DNA from: an uncultured Sphingomonas sp.
GTDB taxonomy: Bacteria; Pseudomonadota; Alphaproteobacteria; Sphingomonadales; Sphingomonadaceae
Direction: 5' to 3'
Assembly (NCBI GenBank): GCA_934555855.1
Contig: CAKTFL010000035.1
Span: 1 to 10,547, forward strand
DNA length: 10,547 nucleotides
Position numbers and translations under genes: made by a program. This document shows, piece after piece, positions 6,982 to 10,547 of this stretch; position 1 is the first letter of the stretch; the number at the start of each line of letters is the position of its first letter. The notes beneath the pieces were generated by a model. That model was not told the origin of the DNA, searched no databases, and saw only the letters and a list, made by a program, of their open reading frames with translations.

Positions 6982-7407
6982 GTGACAGACCAGGCAGCGA
7001 GCGACGTGGAAAGCAGCGCGACCGGGGCTGACAACGGCACGGGTGGCGCGGGTGAGGATGCGAGGCAGGCGTCCGAGCGGCTTCGTGACGGCTTCGACGA
7101 GCATGTCACGGGCCCGGCCCGTCGCGCAGGCGAGGCAATGCGGGACTCCGGCCGCAAGGCCGTCGAGGGCGGCGCCACGATCAGCATGAAGCTGATCGAT
7201 CAGGCGGAGACCAACGCCCGCCAGGCATTCGCGGCCCTGCGTGCCGCCGCATCGGCGAAGGACGTTTCGGAGGTGATGCGTATCCAGGGCGACTATCTGC
7301 GGGAGCAGGGCAGCCGCGCGATGGAACACGCGCGGGAGATCGGCGACCTGATCGTCGAACTCGGCAAAGATGCGACGTCGGCCCTGCGCCGGGACGACCA
7401 GCGCTAA
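6982..7407 (+). CDS. Phasin family protein
   Basis: The product has 141 residues. The start is GTG at 6982, because an AAGGAG Shine-Dalgarno lies at 6969-6974 with seven bases of spacing; earlier in-frame starts such as TTG at 6916 lack this. The N-terminal 30 residues are Gly, Ala and Ser rich and probably disordered. The rest is strongly helical and amphipathic, with the phasin_2-type core from about SMKLIDQAETNARQAFAAL to MRIQGDYLREQGSRAMEHAR. Classical phasins coat polyhydroxyalkanoate granules, but many sphingomonad proteins of this type have no shown granule role, so only the family is claimed. It follows the MFS gene by 79 bases, on the same strand, with its own ribosome site, and converges with the RND-associated gene downstream. 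A functional link to efflux is not evident. Confidence 0.85.
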   Translation: MTDQAASDVESSATGADNGTGGAGEDARQASERLRDGFDEHVTGPARRAGEAMRDSGRKAVEGGATISMKLIDQAETNARQAFAALRAAASAKDVSEVMRIQGDYLREQGSRAMEHAREIGDLIVELGKDATSALRRDDQR

Positions 7408-7413
7408 GCCGTA

Positions 7414-7435
7414 GCCGGTTCGGGAAACCGCCGGC
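7414..7435. terminator. Possible bidirectional hairpin between convergent genes
   Basis: The 30-base gap between the two convergent stops contains GCCGG (7414-7418) pairing with CCGGC (7431-7435), or alternatively CGGTT (7416-7420) pairing with AACCG (7426-7430). A hairpin between convergent genes often serves both transcripts. No T-run is visible on either side, so this is weak evidence. Confidence 0.35.
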
Positions 7436-7437
7436 GA

Positions 7438-9027
7438 TCAGCCCTGCGGAACGGACTGATCGGGTCGCTGCGACCCGGTCGGCGTCACCGGCCGGGGGCC
7501 GTCTGCGGTCGCCTCCAGGCTGTTGTCGCCGCCCAGGACGCGATACAGCGTCGCGCGGTTCGCCGCCCCGACCAGCCGGGTCGCGACCAGCGACCGCTGC
7601 GCCGCATAGAGCGAACGCTGCGCGTCGAGGCTGGACAGGAAGGTGTCGATCCCGCCCTGGTAGCGCGCATTGGTCAGGTTGAGCGTGTCGGATGCGGCGC
7701 GCACCCCCAGCTCGTTGGCGCGCAGCTGATCGGAAAGTGTTCCCGCACGCGCGAGGGCGTCGCTCGTCTCGCGAAAGGCCGACTGGATCGACCGTTCGTA
7801 GCTGGCGAGCAACGCGTCGCGCTGCGCCTCGGAATAGCGAACGTTCGCCCGACCGGCGCCTGCCCGGAAAAGCGGATAGCTGACCGATGGCGCGGCTGAA
7901 TAATTCCAGGCCCCGCCGGTGAACAGCGAGCTGAGCGCCGTGCTTGCAAACCCGACCAGCCCGGTCAGCGAAATGCGCGGGAACAGCTCCGCCCGCGCCG
8001 CGCCGATCTCGGCATTCGCGGCGCGCAACTCATATTCCGCCTGCACCACGTCCGGCCGGCGAAGGAGGATGCGGCTGTCAAGGCCGGCCGGAACGTCCGA
8101 TACGGTCGTCGCGGCCTGATCGATCGAGCGGGACAGCAGGTTCTGGTCGATCGGCGCGCCGACCAGCAGTTGCAGTGCATTGACGTCCTGCGCCAGCAAG
8201 GTGCGCTGTTCCGCTAGATCCGCCTGCGCCGCCGCCAGGATCGTCTGCGCCTGGGCGACGTCGGTGCGCGGACTGACCCCGCCGCGCCGCCGGGCCTCGG
8301 TCAGGCGAACGCTGCTTTCGGCGACCTGGGCCGTCTGCTGCGCGACCTGGAGCAGCGTCGAATCGGCGGCATAGTTCAGCCATGCCGTCGCAATGTCGCC
8401 GACCAGCGCCAGCCGGGTCGCGCGCGCCGCCGCTTCCTGCGCGAAATAGCGGTCGAGCGCGGCCCGGCTCAGTGAGCGGACTCGTCCGAACAGGTCGAGT
8501 TCAAATGCGGTGGAGCCGATATCCGCCTGGAACGTGCTGCCCCGCCGCGTGCTGACCACGCTGCCGGCATTGCCGCCCGTGCCCGCCCCGGTGCCGCCGG
8601 TTCCCGATCCGTCGCCGGCATTGCCGCCGCCCGTGCCCGTGCCCGTGGTGCTGCCCGCCCGCGCACCGGCACCGTTGCCGCCGCCCGAATAGCTGTAGCG
8701 GCCGGTGGCATCGATTTCGGGAAACAGGTCGGCGCGCTGGATGCGATACTGAGCGCGCGCGGCCTGAACATTGGCGGCGGCGACCCTGAGGTCGCGATTG
8801 TTGCGGAGCGCTTGGTCGATGATCGCCTGAAGACGCGAGTCGCGGAAGACATCGCGCCAGCCCAAAGCGGGCAGCTCGGCCTCGTTCGCCCTCAGATAAG
8901 CGTCGCCGGCCGGCCAGGATGGCGGCACCGGCAGCTCCGGGCGTACATATTTCGGCGCCAGCGAACAGGCCGACAGGCTGGCCGCGGCGATCAGCGCTGC
9001 GACAGAGCGGGAGCGGTGAGGCATCAT
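7438..9027 (-). CDS. RND-associated outer-membrane efflux lipoprotein, NodT/OprM family, with Gly-rich insertion
   Basis: This is the outer-membrane channel for the RND pump encoded just upstream on the same strand. The product is up to 529 residues. The start is one of two adjacent ATG codons (9027 or 9024): the first overlaps the pump's stop by four bases, while the second sits seven bases after GGAGG, a better spacing. A signal peptide ends at the lipobox LSAC (Cys21), followed by SLAPKYVRP, the usual OprM/NodT opening. [34 protein letters not shown] and [20 protein letters not shown] are further family blocks from the two OEP repeats. It is longer than usual because of a low-complexity Gly/Thr/Ala/Asn stretch at residues 115-156, just before the first barrel-strand block. 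The C-terminal 25 residues are polar and probably disordered. It is only distantly similar to the other outer-membrane protein in this window. Confidence 0.94.
   Translation of the reverse strand: MMPHRSRSVAALIAAASLSACSLAPKYVRPELPVPPSWPAGDAYLRANEAELPALGWRDVFRDSRLQAIIDQALRNNRDLRVAAANVQAARAQYRIQRADLFPEIDATGRYSYSGGGNGAGARAGSTTGTGTGGGNAGDGSGTGGTGAGTGGNAGSVVSTRRGSTFQADIGSTAFELDLFGRVRSLSRAALDRYFAQEAAARATRLALVGDIATAWLNYAADSTLLQVAQQTAQVAESSVRLTEARRRGGVSPRTDVAQAQTILAAAQADLAEQRTLLAQDVNALQLLVGAPIDQNLLSRSIDQAATTVSDVPAGLDSRILLRRPDVVQAEYELRAANAEIGAARAELFPRISLTGLVGFASTALSSLFTGGAWNYSAAPSVSYPLFRAGAGRANVRYSEAQRDALLASYERSIQSAFRETSDALARAGTLSDQLRANELGVRAASDTLNLTNARYQGGIDTFLSSLDAQRSLYAAQRSLVATRLVGAANRATLYRVLGGDNSLEATADGPRPVTPTGSQRPDQSVPQG
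8557..8687 (-). repeat. Low-complexity glycine-rich coding insertion
   Basis: Within the RND-associated outer-membrane gene, residues about 114-157 consist almost wholly of Gly, Thr, Ala, Asn and Ser in short imperfect units such as GTGTGGGN and GTGGTGAG. At DNA level the plus strand shows runs of GCCCGTGCC and CCGGTGCCG-like units. The repeats keep the frame. Such tracts usually expand and contract by slippage. By its place in the OEP fold it would lie in or next to a barrel strand or an extracellular loop. Confidence 0.75.
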
Positions 9028-10172
9028 GCACCCTCCGGCGCGGGCAGGGCAGGGCGGGTCACCGGGCCGGTCAGCTGCGGTGCGGGTGGCGCATCGGGGC
9101 CGCGCGGCTCTTGTGGCGCACCACCGCCGCCATGGTCATCACCACCGCCGCCCGGCTTTTTGCCCCGCAGGCGCGCCAGGCCGTCGCGGACGCCGCGACG
9201 GACCAGCACGAAGAACAGCGGGATATAGAAGATCGCCAGCACCGTCGCGGTCAGCATCCCGCCGATCACTGCCGTGCCGATCGCGATGCGGCTGTTCGCG
9301 CCAGCGCCGGTCGAAATGGCGAGCGGAAACACGCCGAAGATGAAGGCGAGGGAGGTCATCAAGATCGGCCGCAGGCGGATACGCGCGGCCTCCAGCGCGG
9401 CGTCGATCACCCGCTTGCCCTCCCGCTCCGCCTGTTCCGCGAACTCGATCATCAGGATGGCGTTCTTGGACGCGAGCCCCATCGTGGTGAGCAGCCCGAT
9501 CTGGAGATAGACGTCGTTGATCAGGCCGCGCAGCGTCACCGCCGCGATCGCACCGATCAGGCCCAGCGGCACGATCAGCAGCACCGCGAACGGAATGGAC
9601 CAGCTTTCGTACAGGGCGGCGAGGCACAGGAACACGACCAGCAGCGACAGGCCGTACAGGATCGGTGCCTGACCCGACGACAGCCGTTCCTGGAACGACA
9701 GGCCCGACCATGCGACGCTGGTGCCCGGCACGTCGCGCGCGAGCCGCTCGATCGCGGCCATCGCATCGCCCGAGCTCTTGCCCGGAGCGGCCGAGCCCTG
9801 GAATTCATAGGAGGGCAGGCCGTTGAACCGCGACAGGCTGACCGGCGCCTGGCTCCAGCTGGTCGAGGCGAAGGAGGAGAATGGCGAGATCTGGCCGGTA
9901 TTGCCGCGCACGAACCATTGCGACAGGTCCGATGGCTTCGACCGATAGGGAGCGTCCCCCTGCACATAGACGCGCTTCACGCGGCCGCGGTCGAGGAAGT
10001 CGTTGACGTAGCGACCGCCCCAGGCCGTCGACAGCGTCGTGTTCACATCGGCCTGAGTCAGGCCGAGCGCCGCCAGCTTCTGCTGGTCGACATCGACCCT
10101 GACCGTGGCAACGTCGGGCAGTTCGGTCAGGCGTACGCCGACCAGGGTCGGATCGCCGGCCGCTCGGGCGCT
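9024..10172 (-). CDS. RND multidrug efflux permease (AcrB/HAE1 family), C-terminal part only; N-terminal two thirds missing
   Basis: The frame matches the last third of AcrB-like pumps, proton-driven trimers of the inner membrane. Reading inward from about 10169, the family pattern starts at [15 protein letters not shown] and continues through [67 protein letters not shown] and [13 protein letters not shown]. It ends with [20 protein letters not shown]. The Lys in SKNAIL and the Thr in ILMTSL correspond to proton-relay residues of the family; the paired Asp residues of TM4 would be in the missing part. The internal GTG at 10046 is not a real start, because family sequence continues upstream of it. 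Past about 10170 the frame no longer resembles any RND protein. The C-terminus has an unusual Gly/Pro-rich tail. The stop overlaps the outer-membrane gene start, so the two are translationally coupled. Confidence 0.9.
   Translation of the reverse strand, partial: SARAAGDPTLVGVRLTELPDVATVRVDVDQQKLAALGLTQADVNTTLSTAWGGRYVNDFLDRGRVKRVYVQGDAPYRSKPSDLSQWFVRGNTGQISPFSSFASTSWSQAPVSLSRFNGLPSYEFQGSAAPGKSSGDAMAAIERLARDVPGTSVAWSGLSFQERLSSGQAPILYGLSLLVVFLCLAALYESWSIPFAVLLIVPLGLIGAIAAVTLRGLINDVYLQIGLLTTMGLASKNAILMIEFAEQAEREGKRVIDAALEAARIRLRPILMTSLAFIFGVFPLAISTGAGANSRIAIGTAVIGGMLTATVLAIFYIPLFFVLVRRGVRDGLARLRGKKPGGGGDDHGGGGAPQEPRGPDAPPAPQLTGPVTRPALPAPEGA
10151..10172. other. Breakpoint: RND permease sequence joined to yaaA-like sequence
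   Basis: On the minus strand, RND-like coding ends near 10169 and YaaA-like coding, in a different frame, begins near 10151. Both translations are plausible across about 19 shared bases, which read GDPTL-preceding ARAAG in the RND frame and APERPA in the YaaA frame. An overlap like this suggests a join at a short stretch of homology. It may be a chimeric assembly or a true recombination event. Confidence 0.65.
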
Positions 10173-10315
10173 TCTTCGAAGTCGCGGAAGCGCGCAGCAT
10201 TCAGCTCCGCAAGCTTCGGCGAAATGTGCATCAGGGTGCCGAGCTTCTCGGCGCCGAGCGAAGCAGCCTCCTTGGCGAGGGTGTACGCCTCCTTTGCCAG
10301 GCGAGGCACGCTGGG
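10151..10315 (-). pseudogene. yaaA: Fragment of yaaA-like gene (peroxide stress protein YaaA), about 50 codons
   Basis: On the minus strand, a frame of about 53 codons reads [18 protein letters not shown], then [20 protein letters not shown], then [16 protein letters not shown]. The block LMxISxKLAxxNAARFxD is highly characteristic of YaaA, a DNA- and haem-associated protein that lowers free iron under peroxide stress; E. coli YaaA has LMRISDKLAGINAARFHDW at about residues 50-70. Codon use is strongly coding-like, with G or C at most third positions. The extreme N-terminus (usually LSPAKTLDF) and the whole C-terminal two thirds (including GDVYxG) are missing, so the piece is cut at both ends. 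The frame stays open beyond both limits without looking like YaaA. Recognition is from memory of the family. Confidence 0.65.
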
Positions 10316-10320
10316 CGTGC
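10304..10320. other. Breakpoint: yaaA-like sequence joined to plus-strand membrane ORF
   Basis: YaaA-like translation on the minus strand weakens after PSVPRL (about 10298-10315), and plus-strand membrane coding begins at about 10308. The strand with coding character therefore switches within roughly 15 bases, with no stop, start or spacer. This abrupt switch is not what two neighbouring intact genes would show. The exact position cannot be fixed from the sequence alone. Confidence 0.5.
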
Positions 10321-10547
10321 TGCTCGCCGGAATAGCGTTGGCGGTAGGGGCGGGGGCGGGATGGTACGTCGTCATCCGCATCTTTGGCCTCGGCTGGGGT
10401 CCGGATTGGCCGGTGGTGCTCGCCACGGTCGCCGGCGGCGCGGGGCTCGCGGTGGCCAAGAAGGTGCTGCTGATGGCGATCTTCGCCAACTTCGGCAAGC
10501 TGATCTTTCTCGGCCTGCTTGCCGCGGCGGGCGGCGCCTTCGCCTTC
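10308..10547 (+). CDS. Membrane protein fragment of unknown family (runs off the window)
   Basis: From about 10308 the plus strand has an open frame of 80 codons with coding-like third positions. It encodes a hydrophobic segment [17 protein letters not shown], a short polar turn [12 protein letters not shown], a second hydrophobic segment [15 protein letters not shown], then [19 protein letters not shown] and [11 protein letters not shown]. This gives two to four membrane helices. The AVAKK-hydrophobic-FGK-hydrophobic pattern is reminiscent of the C-terminal membrane anchor of DUF2167 proteins, but I cannot confirm it. No start codon with a ribosome site is visible, and the upstream sequence is the yaaA-like fragment on the other strand, so the 5' part is probably missing. 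The 3' end lies beyond the window. Confidence 0.5.

Noticed and set aside
9024..10046. A short stand-alone RND-like gene starting at GTG 10046
   Set aside because: Family sequence continues without a break upstream of that GTG ([21 protein letters not shown]), so it is an internal codon of a truncated larger gene.
10127..10498. One 123-codon minus-strand gene at the window's end
   Set aside because: Only the middle resembles a known protein (YaaA). The first third lies opposite better coding on the plus strand and the last part overlaps the RND frame, so it is an open frame spanning a mosaic, not one gene.

Overview
The window is high-GC DNA with tightly packed genes and a strong preference for G or C at third codon positions. 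Gene content and repeats point to an alphaproteobacterium, most likely Sphingomonadales (Sphingomonas or a close relative). The clues are the NodT-type outer-membrane lipoproteins, a phasin_2-type protein and short palindromes of the kind scattered through sphingomonad genomes. This placement is an inference from recognition, not from a search.

Layout. (1) Bases 2-1812 hold the tail of the ribosomal spc operon: the last 370 residues of SecY, then adk (zinc-type adenylate kinase). (2) Bases 1813-2306 are a non-coding, palindrome-rich gap. It contains a REP-like hairpin, smaller inverted repeats, a degenerate repeat and, just before the next gene, a perfect palindrome that looks like a MarR operator. 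In relatives the usual neighbour after adk would be rpsM; here it is an efflux cluster. (3) Bases 2307-6902 form a compact four-gene operon: MarR regulator, NodT-family outer-membrane channel, HlyD/EmrA adaptor, EmrB/QacA-type 14-TM MFS pump. Start and stop codons overlap at all three joints, so the operon encodes a complete tripartite drug pump with its own regulator. (4) Bases 6982-7407 encode a small phasin-family protein with its own Shine-Dalgarno. (5) On the minus strand, converging on the phasin, lie a second outer-membrane lipoprotein (7438-9027) and, upstream of it, the C-terminal third of an AcrB-like RND pump (9024 to about 10170). These belong to a second tripartite system whose adaptor lies outside the visible sequence.

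(6) The last 380 bases are a mosaic. The RND reading frame stops matching its family at about 10151-10172, in mid-protein. It is replaced by about 50 codons resembling an internal N-terminal-half piece of YaaA (peroxide-stress protein), on the same strand. At about 10304-10320 this gives way to an 80-codon membrane-protein frame on the plus strand that runs off the window. Neither of the two outer pieces has a proper gene end. Three unrelated gene fragments within 400 bases suggest either a chimeric assembly or contig end, or a real multi-breakpoint rearrangement; the sequence alone cannot decide.

I found no CRISPR array, RNA gene, insertion sequence or clearly novel system. The observations most worth checking are the terminal mosaic, the MarR palindrome, the efflux operon directly after adk, and a glycine-rich insertion in the second outer-membrane protein.
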